64,000 bases of DNA, taken from the NCBI GenBank assembly GCA_964561025.1, contig CAZLNM010000005.1, positions 22,062-86,061 of the forward strand, read 5' to 3'. The notes beneath the pieces are model-generated. The model searched no databases and was not told the DNA's origin. It saw only the letters and a program-made list of their open reading frames with translations. This DNA is from JAAZNF01 sp964561025. Lineage in GTDB: Bacteria > Myxococcota > B64-G9. The number at the start of each line of letters is the position of its first letter. Position 1 is the stretch's first letter. Shown here piece by piece: positions 16,512-26,582 of this stretch. The translations under genes were made by a program, and so were the position numbers.

Positions 16512-18101
16512 ATGTCCGGCGCGAGGGTCACGGCATTTCTTCTCGTCGGGATGGCGGTGTGCGCCCCCTGGGCACGCGCGGGGGACGTCCGGCTGGCGGT
16601 GCTGGCCGGGAACAACCGCGGCGGTGAAGAACGTCCGGTCCTGAGCTACGCCGGCTCCGACGCCCGCAGGCTCGCTGAGGTGCTGACCCGGCTCGGGGGC
16701 TTTCCGGCCGACGGGGTGACGGTCCTCGAGGACCGTTCGCGCGGGGAGTTTCTCTCGGCGCTGGGCGAGGCCAACCGGCGGCTGCGGGGAGCGGCGAGCG
16801 GAGAGAAGAGCCTGCTGCTTCTGTACTTCTCGGGGCACTCCGACGGGGAGCGGCTCTTCTTGGGCGACGAGGCGCTCTCGCTCGCCGAGCTTCGGGCGCT
16901 GCTCGACGAGTCGCCGGCCACGGTCGTCGTGGCCATCCTCGACGCCTGCAACTCCGGCGCCTGGATCCGGGCCAAGGGCGGGACGCCGCGGCCGCCGTTT
17001 TTGCAGCTCGATGACTTCTCCCGCACCCGGGGCCGGATCGTGCTCACCTCGGCGGCGCAGGGGGAGCTGGCCCAGGAGTCCGACGACATCGGGGGCTCGT
17101 TTTTCACGCACTTTTTACTATCGGGCCTGCTCGGCGACGCCGACGAGGACGGCAACCGCCGGGTGTCGCTCCACGAACTCTACGCCTACGTGTACCAGCA
17201 GACGGTCCACCGCACCGTGGACACGCTGGCCGGCACCCAGCACCCGTCGTTCTCCTACGAGCTGTCGGGCGAGGGCTCGCTGGTGTTGTCCGAGCTGGAT
17301 TCCGGCAGGAGCGGCATCCTGCTTGCGGCCGCCGAGACCGGCACTTTTTTGGTATTCGATCAGAAGCGCCGGCGCGTGGTGGCGGAGATCCACAAGGAGC
17401 CGGGGGAAAGCCGCCTGGTGCCGCTGCCGGCCGGGGAGTACCTGCTGAAGAAACGCCTGGTGGCCGGGCTACTGCAGTCCCGGGTGCGGGTCGAGGAGGG
17501 TGTCTTTCATAAGGTGGACGCGGCCGCCATGGAGTTCTCGCCGTTCGAGGATCCCGCGGTCAAGGGCTGGGACCTGCTGCTCTCGGAGCAAAGGAGCCCG
17601 CTGGCGCTCTACGCCGCGGGCGGCGTGCTCGCCTTCGGGATCGCGCCGGCCGGCGGCGCCTGGTGGCTGCCGCTGGCGGGAGCCCGCCTGGTGTTCAACG
17701 GCTGGCCGGCCCGCCGGTGGGGCATCGAGGCGGAGATCCTGGCGGGGGGCTCGCCGCAGTCGCTCCCCCTCCCGGAGCGGCGGGCGCACTTTACCCTGAT
17801 CGGCGCCGCCGCCGCGGGCGGGATCTTCCGGGAGTTCGTGCTCGGCCCGCTTTCGGCCCGCGCCGGCGCAGCGGGTGGTCTTATGTACCTCGAGCGCCGT
17901 TTCGACTCTGCCGGATACGGTGGCATCGACCGGACGCTGGGCGCGGATCTGGCGGCACAGGTCGGTGGGCAGATCCGACTGGGCGGGTTTGTGCTGGGCC
18001 TGCGGCTCTCGGCGGGGGCATATCTGTTCCCCTTCGCGGACCGGGTCGTTGCGCCGTTCATCTTCGGGGGCATGGAGGCGGGGTGGGGGATCCTGGATTG
18101 A
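16512..18101 (+). CDS. Exported caspase-family (C14) protease with C-terminal barrel-like region
   Basis: The 529-residue product has a signal peptide (residues 1-23, ending WARAGDV) and a caspase fold from about 25 to 245. The catalytic dyad is intact: His109 in YFSGHSDGERL and Cys146 in AILDACNSGAW. Residues 260-350 look like a beta-rich linker (FLVFDQKRRRVVAE, VPLPAGEYLL) and 370-529 alternate hydrophobic and polar residues with many Gly, as in an outer-membrane or surface beta domain. Bacterial C14 proteases cut after Arg/Lys or Asp and are usually regulated. Export makes an intracellular abortive-infection role unlikely and points to envelope proteolysis. It follows the ECF sigma/anti-sigma pair and precedes a lipoprotein and a subtilase, probably as one functional cluster. 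Confidence 0.82.
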   Translation: MSGARVTAFLLVGMAVCAPWARAGDVRLAVLAGNNRGGEERPVLSYAGSDARRLAEVLTRLGGFPADGVTVLEDRSRGEFLSALGEANRRLRGAASGEKSLLLLYFSGHSDGERLFLGDEALSLAELRALLDESPATVVVAILDACNSGAWIRAKGGTPRPPFLQLDDFSRTRGRIVLTSAAQGELAQESDDIGGSFFTHFLLSGLLGDADEDGNRRVSLHELYAYVYQQTVHRTVDTLAGTQHPSFSYELSGEGSLVLSELDSGRSGILLAAAETGTFLVFDQKRRRVVAEIHKEPGESRLVPLPAGEYLLKKRLVAGLLQSRVRVEEGVFHKVDAAAMEFSPFEDPAVKGWDLLLSEQRSPLALYAAGGVLAFGIAPAGGAWWLPLAGARLVFNGWPARRWGIEAEILAGGSPQSLPLPERRAHFTLIGAAAAGGIFREFVLGPLSARAGAAGGLMYLERRFDSAGYGGIDRTLGADLAAQVGGQIRLGGFVLGLRLSAGAYLFPFADRVVAPFIFGGMEAGWGILD

Positions 18102-18127
18102 GGGCGCGGGCGCAGCGCGGCGGGGCC

Positions 18128-19399
18128 ATGAGGCCGGGGCTCGCCGCGGTGGCGGTGGCGTGTCTTTCGGGCGCGTGCCTTTCGATGTCCGACGGGCCCT
18201 TCGCGAGCGGGCGCGGCGAGATCGCCGGGCGCGCCATGGCCGCGGGGAGCCCGGCCGCCGGGGCGCTGGTCCACCTGATCGACCGGCCCGAGCTTCCGCT
18301 CGTGCGCGCCGATGACGACGGCCGCTTCTTGATCTCGGGTGTCCCCGCCGGGTGGCAAGAGATCATGCTGCGCGCGCCCGAGGTCAATTGCGCTTTTCGC
18401 GGCGGGGTGCTGGTCGCGCGCGAGCGCCGCTCGGATCTTGGCGAGATCGATCTGCCGCCGGCCGGCACCCTTCTGCTCCACCTCCAAGACGGTTCGGAAA
18501 AAAACGATCTCGATCTCGAGGACGCGACGGTGGCGGTGCGCGAGGCGCCGGAGCTTGCGGCGGTCACGGACTTCGGGGGCCTCGCCTCGCTCGGCCCGCT
18601 GCCGCGATCGGGTTGCTACAGGATCGTCGTCGAGAGAGAGCCGTTCGAGTTCGATGAAGATACATTGTGCCTGAAAGATACCCAGTGGGGCAGTCAAGTG
18701 ACAATTTCTCCTAAAAAAACAACTGAATCCGTGTACTTGAAACTGCACCATGCGTTGAAGAAACTGGAAGATCTCGTTCATTCAAATGCCTGTGCTGAGA
18801 ACACCTGCGAGGTACCAGAATTCTGGCAGGATAATCAATCTCCGCCGTGTGCGTGGCCGGTGAAAAATTTCGGGCAGGATACAGAGACATTGAGGATTGT
18901 CATTGAAGCCGTAAGAGCGACTGGTCGGTTTTCACAGAACCCCTGGAACACCATCGGTTGTCCGGACGCATATCCGGCCGCGATCTGCCGTGATTCCGAG
19001 TGCCGGTTCGAGCCGGATTTCGGCGTCGAGGTCGTGGAGGTGGCGAAAGGCCTCTGTGACGCGTCCTGTCCGACGGCGACCTCGTTGGAGCTGAGCACCA
19101 GGGAGGACGTGGCCACGCTCCTTTCCTCGCTCGGTGTCTCGAACGCCACGATCCCGCCGGAGGCCAGCCGGTTCCTCTTCTTCCGCACGCTGGCTTCCGA
19201 TGTTCCGCCGGAGCCTGTCTTTTTCGGCCTGGGGAGCGAGGAGCGGATCCTTTTTTTCAGGGGAGGGATAGGCTCCGGCGCCAAAGACCTTCCGACCCGG
19301 GTTGGGGCCTCCGCCTGGGTCATCGTCGCGCTGATCGATCGGAATGGTCTGCTCCCCGAAAGTCTTTCAGGAAAGCTGGCCTGGCTCCGGGCCTTGTAA
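18128..19399 (+). CDS. Lipoprotein of unknown function in the caspase/subtilase cluster
   Basis: The 423-residue product has a lipoprotein signal (VACLSGACLSM, lipidated Cys near residue 17). Residues 30-190 resemble carboxypeptidase-regulatory or CNA-B-like beta sandwiches (GRAMAAGSPAAGALVHLID, DDDGRFLISGVPAGWQEI). The remaining two thirds match no family known to me and contain several cysteine pairs (NACAENTCEVPEFW, CRDSECRFEP, CDASCPTATS), which suit an oxidising periplasm or cell surface. From about 18660 to 18960 the DNA turns clearly A+T-richer and uses codons such as AAA, ACA and TTG not favoured elsewhere, which suggests a foreign segment. It starts 26 bases after the caspase gene, so co-transcription is likely. 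Confidence 0.7.
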   Translation: MRPGLAAVAVACLSGACLSMSDGPFASGRGEIAGRAMAAGSPAAGALVHLIDRPELPLVRADDDGRFLISGVPAGWQEIMLRAPEVNCAFRGGVLVARERRSDLGEIDLPPAGTLLLHLQDGSEKNDLDLEDATVAVREAPELAAVTDFGGLASLGPLPRSGCYRIVVEREPFEFDEDTLCLKDTQWGSQVTISPKKTTESVYLKLHHALKKLEDLVHSNACAENTCEVPEFWQDNQSPPCAWPVKNFGQDTETLRIVIEAVRATGRFSQNPWNTIGCPDAYPAAICRDSECRFEPDFGVEVVEVAKGLCDASCPTATSLELSTREDVATLLSSLGVSNATIPPEASRFLFFRTLASDVPPEPVFFGLGSEERILFFRGGIGSGAKDLPTRVGASAWVIVALIDRNGLLPESLSGKLAWLRAL

Positions 19400-19426
19400 C
19401 TGCTTGAAATAAAATCATAAAAAAAA

Positions 19427-19474
19427 TGGCCCCAAATGGGGGGTTCGACCCCTCTATAGAACGGAAAGGAGGGG
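19427..19474 (+). repeat. Copy 2 of the 47-bp dispersed element
   Basis: This copy lies in the gap between the lipoprotein and subtilase genes and matches 15367-15413 in its blocks TGGCCCCAAA, GGGGGTT, CTCTATA and GAAAGG. In addition GGGG-TTCGA-CCCC can form a second hairpin here. It is not close enough to the subtilase ATG to serve as its ribosome site. Confidence 0.7.
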
Positions 19475-19524
19475 CCTGTCCCCACCTTTCCAGAACAAGT
19501 CGGAGGGGAAGAAAGGCGGCTCTT

Positions 19525-21417
19525 ATGTCATTGTTTGGAAATAGTTTTTTATTTTCTGCGCCGGTATTTTTCTCCTTGCTTCCGGGGTGCCTGGCACCCG
19601 TGCCGGTGCCGGATGGTTCGGGTGCAAACCCGGAACCGGCGTATGACGCCTGGGCCGTCCATGACGAAGACGGCGTTGTCGTCGTGGAGGGCCGGCGTGA
19701 ACTCGGCCCACCGGAGCCGCTCGTGCTCTCGGCCGAGGAGCAGTGGCGTCTTGCCGAGGCCGCCTCGCAACTTCTGGTGGAGACCGCTCCGGCCATCCAT
19801 CCGGAGATCGAACGCGCGCTCGCCGACGGCAGCGACGAGGCGGAGCTTTCCGTCCTGGTGGCCATCCGGGCGAGCAGGCCGCTGCGGCCCCTGCCGCGGT
19901 TCCGGGAGGAGAGCGACCGCTTCTCGCCGGAGAACGCCGATATCCGCGCCGAGCGCGCGCGCATCTTGAATGAAGACGCCGCGCTGCGGCGGGAGGACCG
20001 GGCCGCCTTCGTCGAGCGCGCCCGCGAGCTCGGCGCAACGGTTTTCGAGGAGTTCGCCGCGGGGAACATCGTCTCGCTCCGGCTCCGGGCCGGCGCGCTC
20101 AAGACGCTCCTTGCCGAGCACGGCGAGATCGCGGCGGTGTCGCCTGGCGAGCTCGACGCCCGGCCGGCCGGTTTCGCCACCATCCTCACCGCGCGCACGC
20201 GGGCCCAGACCGACTACCTGGTGAGCGCGGGGTACAATGGCGCCGGCCGCTACATCGGCCTGCTCGACACCGGGACCAAGCAGACCCACCGCACGCTCGC
20301 CGAGCCCGACAAGATCCTCTTCTGGCGCGACTGCGCCAGCACCGTCATGGCCGACTGCACCGCCACCCCGCTCTTGCCCTACAACCCCGACGACGCCTAT
20401 GCCCCCGGCACCGGCCACGGCACGGCCATGGCCGACATCCTGGTGGGGAGCGCGATCCTCGGCGACGCCTACCGCGGTGTGGCGCCGGGCGCCTATCTGG
20501 ACTCCGCCAACGTCTATTCGGGGACGAGCCACGACACCGTCTCGAGCGCGGCCGTGGTCCGCGCCCTCAACTGGCTCGATGTATATGACGACGTGATCGT
20601 GGCCAACGTGGCTGCCGACGAGATGGATGATGGTCCGATATCGCTAGCGGCCGACGATCTCTACTCGCAGGGGGTGATTGTTGTCGCCCCGGTTGGCAAC
20701 TGCGCTGTCTGCTCAGCGAGCGCGCCAGCCAATGCACACAAGGTGCTGGGGATCAGCGGCTATTATGCGGACACGGGCAATGAGGACTACGGACACTCTA
20801 ACGGGCTGTACTATCCCAACGACCGGATCAAGCCCGACCTGGCGGCCCCCACGCTGATGTGGGCCGCGGCGACGTACAATATCGGTGGCGTGGCCGAGTT
20901 CGGCGGCACCTGCACCGCGGCGGCCTCCGCCGGCGGCGCGGCCACCATCCTCAGGCACTACTACGACTACCGCGGCTGGTCGGCCGACCCCGGGGCGATC
21001 TACGCCGCCATGATCAACTTCGGAGACGACGACAACCCGGACAACACTGACGGCGCAGGCAACCTCGCCATCGGCCCGCTCTCGAACACGGTTTGGATGA
21101 GCGGGGTGCGCTACCTGAGCCCCAACCAGAGCACGGACATCCCGCTCACCATCCCCTCCGGGGCCTGCTACCTCCGGGCCGCCATCTGGTGGGCGGAGGA
21201 CTACACCACTCTGCACGACATCATGATTCTTCAACTTTATGAGGGCTCAACCAAGAGAGAAGGATCTTTGCTGCGAAACGGAAGCATATTTCAAAAAATC
21301 ATCTATCCATATTCGCTCTCGGCCGGTTCCTGGACCGTAAGAATCACCTCGTATATCGGCAACCACCAGCAGAACCTCACGGTGCACTATGCCATCCACT
21401 ACCGGACCAGCTGCTGA
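19525..21417 (+). CDS. Lipoprotein subtilase (S8-like) with catalytic Ser replaced by Cys
   Basis: The 630-residue product has a lipoprotein signal (FFSLLPGCLAPV, Cys22), a propeptide-like region to about 220 (AELSVLVAIRASRPL, ELGATVFEEFAAGNIVSLRL) and a subtilisin domain with Asp248 in GLLDTG, His298 in GTGHGTAMADIL and the oxyanion Asn392 in APVGNCAVC. Where subtilases have GTSMAAP, this one reads GTCTAAA: Cys463 (codon TGC at 20911-20913) replaces the nucleophile. A C-terminal pre-protein-convertase-like beta domain covers about 530-630. The start at 19525 has GAAAGG upstream; an earlier in-frame ATG lies within the repeat element and would put about 30 residues before the signal peptide. 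It may be a cysteine protease on a subtilisin scaffold or an inactive binding protein. Confidence 0.85.
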   Translation: MSLFGNSFLFSAPVFFSLLPGCLAPVPVPDGSGANPEPAYDAWAVHDEDGVVVVEGRRELGPPEPLVLSAEEQWRLAEAASQLLVETAPAIHPEIERALADGSDEAELSVLVAIRASRPLRPLPRFREESDRFSPENADIRAERARILNEDAALRREDRAAFVERARELGATVFEEFAAGNIVSLRLRAGALKTLLAEHGEIAAVSPGELDARPAGFATILTARTRAQTDYLVSAGYNGAGRYIGLLDTGTKQTHRTLAEPDKILFWRDCASTVMADCTATPLLPYNPDDAYAPGTGHGTAMADILVGSAILGDAYRGVAPGAYLDSANVYSGTSHDTVSSAAVVRALNWLDVYDDVIVANVAADEMDDGPISLAADDLYSQGVIVVAPVGNCAVCSASAPANAHKVLGISGYYADTGNEDYGHSNGLYYPNDRIKPDLAAPTLMWAAATYNIGGVAEFGGTCTAAASAGGAATILRHYYDYRGWSADPGAIYAAMINFGDDDNPDNTDGAGNLAIGPLSNTVWMSGVRYLSPNQSTDIPLTIPSGACYLRAAIWWAEDYTTLHDIMILQLYEGSTKREGSLLRNGSIFQKIIYPYSLSAGSWTVRITSYIGNHQQNLTVHYAIHYRTSC

Positions 21418-21466
21418 TGCAAGGTGGGAAGAGGCCGGGGTTTCCGCTCAACCGAGGAGGTGCCAG

Positions 21467-21874
21467 GTGATCGAGATGCAACCCGATGGCGGCCCGGCGC
21501 GCCTGCCGGTTCTGCTGGTGGTGGACGACGAGAAGCTCCTCCACCGCGGTTACGCGCGCTACTTCCGCGGCCGGGTGGAGGTGCACGCGGCGCACGACTT
21601 CGAGACGGCGCTCGCGCACGAGGCGGACTCTCCCGCCGACGCCATCCTGCTCGAGGTCTCGGTGCCGGGGCCCGACGGCAAGAGCTTCGCGGCCTGGCTG
21701 GAGAATCACCGCCGGGAGTGGTTCTCGCGGCTCATCGTCACCACCGGCGGCCTGGAGATGGGGCTCGCCTTCCGCCTGGAGAACTTCCACGGCTGCCCCT
21801 TCCTCCCCAAGCCCATCGACCCCGACCTCCTGTTGGATCAAGTGCTTCGGTTTTCGAAGGCGCGAACGGCCTGA
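21467..21874 (+). CDS. Stand-alone receiver domain with Glu in place of the phosphoacceptor Asp
   Basis: The 135-residue product is a single receiver domain. The acidic pair Asp20-Asp21 (LLVVDDEKLL), Thr93 and Lys115 (FLPKPID) are present, but the phosphoacceptor position reads ILLEVSVPGPDG, with Glu63 encoded by GAG at 21653-21655. Glu at this site often mimics the phosphorylated state. GTG 21467 is chosen because AGGAGG lies six bases upstream; ATG 21476 is the alternative. It lies 49 bases after the subtilase on the same strand and faces the large minus-strand signalling operon. No output domain is attached, so it should act by binding another protein. Confidence 0.8.
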   Translation: MIEMQPDGGPARLPVLLVVDDEKLLHRGYARYFRGRVEVHAAHDFETALAHEADSPADAILLEVSVPGPDGKSFAAWLENHRREWFSRLIVTTGGLEMGLAFRLENFHGCPFLPKPIDPDLLLDQVLRFSKARTA

Positions 21875-21902
21875 GGCCGGCGGGGCTGCCGGGCGACACG
21901 CC

Positions 21903-22946
21903 TCAGCCGTCGGTGACCTCGGCCGCCTGGATGGCCCCGCGCCGGTACTCTTCCAAGAACACGTCCACCGCCGCCGGGGAGAACTGGGTGCCGCGGCAGC
22001 GCGCGAACTCGGACAGGATCCACTCGGGCGCGCGCGCGGTGCGGTAGACCCGGTTGGCGGACATGGCCTCGTAGGCGTCCACCACGTGGATGATGTGGGC
22101 GGAGAGCACGATCTGATCCTGCGCCAGGCCGCGCGGGTAGCCGGTGCCGTCGTAGTTCTCGTGGTGCTGGCCCACGATGGCGGAGATGTTCCAGGGGAAG
22201 GCGATGGGCTCGACGATGGACTCGCCGATGGCCGGGTGCTGCCGGATGACCTGGAACTCCTCCTCGGTGAGCCGGCCGGGCTTGAGCAGGATGCCGTCGG
22301 AGATGCCGATCTTGCCCACGTCGTGCAAGAGCCCCCCGATGCGCAGCTCCTCGAGCTGGTGCGGCCCGAGCCGCATGGCCCGGCCCACCACCTGGGCGTA
22401 GGCGGCCACGTTCTCCGAGTGGCGCCGGGTGTAGTTGTCCCGCGCGTCCACCGCCCGGGCCAGGGAGAAGGCGGCCTTGCCGGCGTTCTCGCGGATGTCC
22501 TTCTGCAGGTCCTTGCCGCTCGTGCCCGGCGAGGCGCGCAGCTCCTCGTGGAGGCGCAAAGCCTTCTGCACCAGCTCCCGCAGGGCCCGGCTGTCCCAGG
22601 GCTTGGTGACGAAGAAGTGCACCAGCTGCCGGTTGATGACGTCCTGCGCCACCCGCATGTCTCCGCAGGCGGTCATCATGATGCACGCGGTGGCGGGCCA
22701 GTTCTGCCGGATGAGCGAGAGCAGCTCGACCCCGGTCATCACCGGCATCATGTGGTCCGAGATGACCACCGCGGCCTGGAGCTCTTGCATCATCCCCATG
22801 GCCTCCATCGGGCCGTGCGCCACGCTGAGTTCGATGCCGGGGATGCGCAGCACCCGCCGCAGGGCATCCAGGATGCCCGGATCGTCATCCACCGCCAGGA
22901 CGCGGTAGGTCTTTGCCGTGGGATCTGTATGGGCGATGTCACTCAT
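21903..22946 (-). CDS. HD-GYP response regulator, probable c-di-GMP phosphodiesterase
   Basis: The 347-residue protein joins a receiver (VLAVDDDPGILD, phosphoacceptor in VVISDHMMPVMTG, switch lysine in VTKPWD) to an HD-GYP domain from about 150. The metal site HDVGKIG and the GYP segment HHENYDGTGYPRG are intact, as is the second histidine region RQHPAIGESI. Such proteins, like RpfG, hydrolyse c-di-GMP when phosphorylated. It is the last gene of a six-gene minus-strand operon and starts one base after the stop of the GAF kinase, which is its likely partner. Confidence 0.92.
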   Translation of the reverse strand: MSDIAHTDPTAKTYRVLAVDDDPGILDALRRVLRIPGIELSVAHGPMEAMGMMQELQAAVVISDHMMPVMTGVELLSLIRQNWPATACIMMTACGDMRVAQDVINRQLVHFFVTKPWDSRALRELVQKALRLHEELRASPGTSGKDLQKDIRENAGKAAFSLARAVDARDNYTRRHSENVAAYAQVVGRAMRLGPHQLEELRIGGLLHDVGKIGISDGILLKPGRLTEEEFQVIRQHPAIGESIVEPIAFPWNISAIVGQHHENYDGTGYPRGLAQDQIVLSAHIIHVVDAYEAMSANRVYRTARAPEWILSEFARCRGTQFSPAAVDVFLEEYRRGAIQAAEVTDG

Positions 22947-22947
22947 A

Positions 22948-25139
22948 TCAGTCGGCCTCGATTCCCCCGCTCGCTGGACTGATGGGCAATTCCACCCAGA
23001 AGGTCGTCCCTTTCCCGACGATGCTGTCGGCGCCGATGCGGCCGTTGTGCCGCTTGAGGATCTTGCGCACGATCTTGAGCCCGAGGCCGGTGCCCACGCC
23101 CCGCGGCTTGGTGGTGAAGAAGGGGTCGAAGATGTGGGCCTTCACCTCGGGAGTCATGCCCCGCCCGTTGTCCTCGACCTCGACCCGCACCAGGCCACCG
23201 GCGGCGGAGGTGCGCAGCCGGATGCAGCCATCATGCTCGATGGCCTGGATCGCGTTGGACAAGAGGTTGATGAACACCTGGCCGATCTGGGAAGGAAAGC
23301 AGGTCACCACCGGCAGCGCCTGATACTCGCGCCGGATCTCGGCCTTGTACTTGATCTGGTTCCACAGGATGTTCACCGCGCCGTCCATGATCTGGTTGAG
23401 GTCGGCGTTCTCCATCAGATCGCTGTCTTCCCGGGCGAAGGAGCGCAGGTCGGAGACGATCTGCATGATGCGCCGGACGCCATCCTGGGTCTCCTTCAAG
23501 CACTGCGGCAGATCCGAGCGGAGCAGCTCCAGGTTGATCTCGGCGAGCGCCCGCCGGGCGGCCTCGAGGTCGGGGGCGCCCTCGACGGGGGAGAGCCGCT
23601 CGACGACCGTCAGCAGATCGGTGAGGTAGTCCTGGAGGGAAGTCAGGTTGCTGCTCACGAACCCCAGGGGGTTGTTGATCTCGTGGGCCAGGCCCGAGGC
23701 CATCTCGCCCAGCGTCATGAGCTTGTCCCGCCGCAACATCTCGCGCTCCTGATCGGCGTGGCTCTCGCGGGCGCGCCGGCTCTCCAGGGCCCGGCCCACC
23801 TCGCCGGAGATAAGCAACCCCAGCTCCAGGTCGTCTCGCGAGAAGACCTCCTCGCTGGTGAAGCGCGTGAGGCACACCGCGCCGATGGCCTTCTCGCGTC
23901 CGCGCATGGGCAGCACCAGCCCCACCTGGGGGGTGCGGGCGCGGGTGAGGCCCTGGAGGCGGGTGTCCTCGGGATCGGACCCCAGCACGATCTGGGGCTC
24001 GTCGTGCGCCACCACCCAGCCGGCGATCCGATCGCCCACCTCGATCTTCACCCGGCGCTGGTCGGTCTCCAGGCCCAGGCTGGCGACCATCTCCAGCGTG
24101 CGGCCGTCGGCGGCGAGCAGCAGTAGGCTCCCGGCCTCGGCGCGGGTGTAGCGGACCAGGGTCTGGAGCAGGAGGTCCAGCAGTAGCGGCGTCTCCAGGC
24201 CGCCGGCGATGGCGTGCTCCACTTCCAGGAGCGCCGCCAGCTCCGGTTTCTGGACCGCGCTGGAGAGCGTCCGGCCCAGGTCCACGCCGCGGCGCAGCAC
24301 CACCTCCAGCTCGGCCAGATCGAGCGGCTTGAAGAAGAAGCTGGAGGCGCCGGCCCGGAAGGCCTCGATGACCAGGTTGTGATCGTGCATGCCGGTGACG
24401 GCCACCACCGGCAGGTGGGGGTTCATCTCACGGACCGCCTTGAGCAGGTGGATGCCGCTGAAGTCGGGCATCAGGATGTCGGCGATGACCACGTCCACGC
24501 GGTGGGAGCGCAACGCCTCCAGGCCCAGCTCGGCGCTGGCGGCGCTGATCGGTGAAAACCCTTTTCCCTGGAGCCACGATTCCATGAGCCGGCAGAACTC
24601 CGCCTGGTCGTCCACCACCAGCACCACCGGCCGGCCTTCGTCTGCTGCGGTCGGGGCTGTTGGTGGCGGCACCTCGGGCGCTGGCGGTTTGATCGAGGGG
24701 AAAGGGTACGGGGTGTGCTCGTTCTCCCATTGCTTGAGGAAGATGCCGGAGTGCCGTTGCCGTACGTGCTCCATGAGCTCGCGCAGCGACTCGGTCCGCC
24801 AGGGTTTGCGGATCAGGATCTGGACCACCCCCTGCTGGAACGCCTGGTGCAGGTGCTCGTCCATGTGGCCGCCGGTGAGCAGGACCCGCGCCACTTCGGG
24901 ATACAGCTCCTGGACCTGGTGCAGCAGGGCCAGGCCGTCCATCTGGGGCATGTAGTAGTCGGAGATGAGGCACTCGGGCTGCGACTCGGAGAGGGCCTCC
25001 AGCACCTTGGCGGCGGACGGGAAGGTCTGGATCTGGTAGCCCTCCCCGCGCAGCACACGCGCCAGCGCGCGCAGCACCAGCGGCTCGTCGTCCACCAGAA
25101 AGACATTGCGGACTTGCCGCTCTACCTGGGTGGGCGTGT

Positions 25140-25143
<4 letters not shown>
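22948..25143 (-). CDS. Hybrid histidine kinase with two N-terminal receivers and a GAF domain
   Basis: The 731-residue cytoplasmic protein is ordered receiver (13-130, acceptor in LISDYYMPQMDG), Pro-rich linker, second receiver (170-290, acceptor in VIADILMPDFSG), GAF (about 310-455), HisKA with GLAHEINNPLGF near 490 and a complete ATPase domain (NLLSNAIQAI, VEDNGRGMTP, GTGLGLKIV). Two receivers ahead of a kinase suggest that phosphorylation from other kinases tunes its activity, with the GAF domain adding a small-molecule input. Its ATG overlaps the stop of the NtrC-type gene upstream (ATGA at 25140-25143) and it runs into the HD-GYP gene. Confidence 0.92.

Positions 25144-26578
<1,435 letters not shown>

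Positions 26579-26582
<4 letters not shown>

Noticed and set aside
16250..16627. Small cysteine-containing open frame before the caspase gene
   Set aside because: It lacks a ribosome site, overlaps the start of the caspase gene and resembles no family.
16512..18101. Caspase gene as part of an intracellular anti-phage system
   Set aside because: The product has a signal peptide and sits with an anti-sigma factor, a lipoprotein and an exported subtilase, so an envelope role fits better.
19426..19524. Earlier start for the subtilase within the repeat element
   Set aside because: It would place about 33 residues before a clear lipoprotein signal peptide and lies inside a repeated DNA element.
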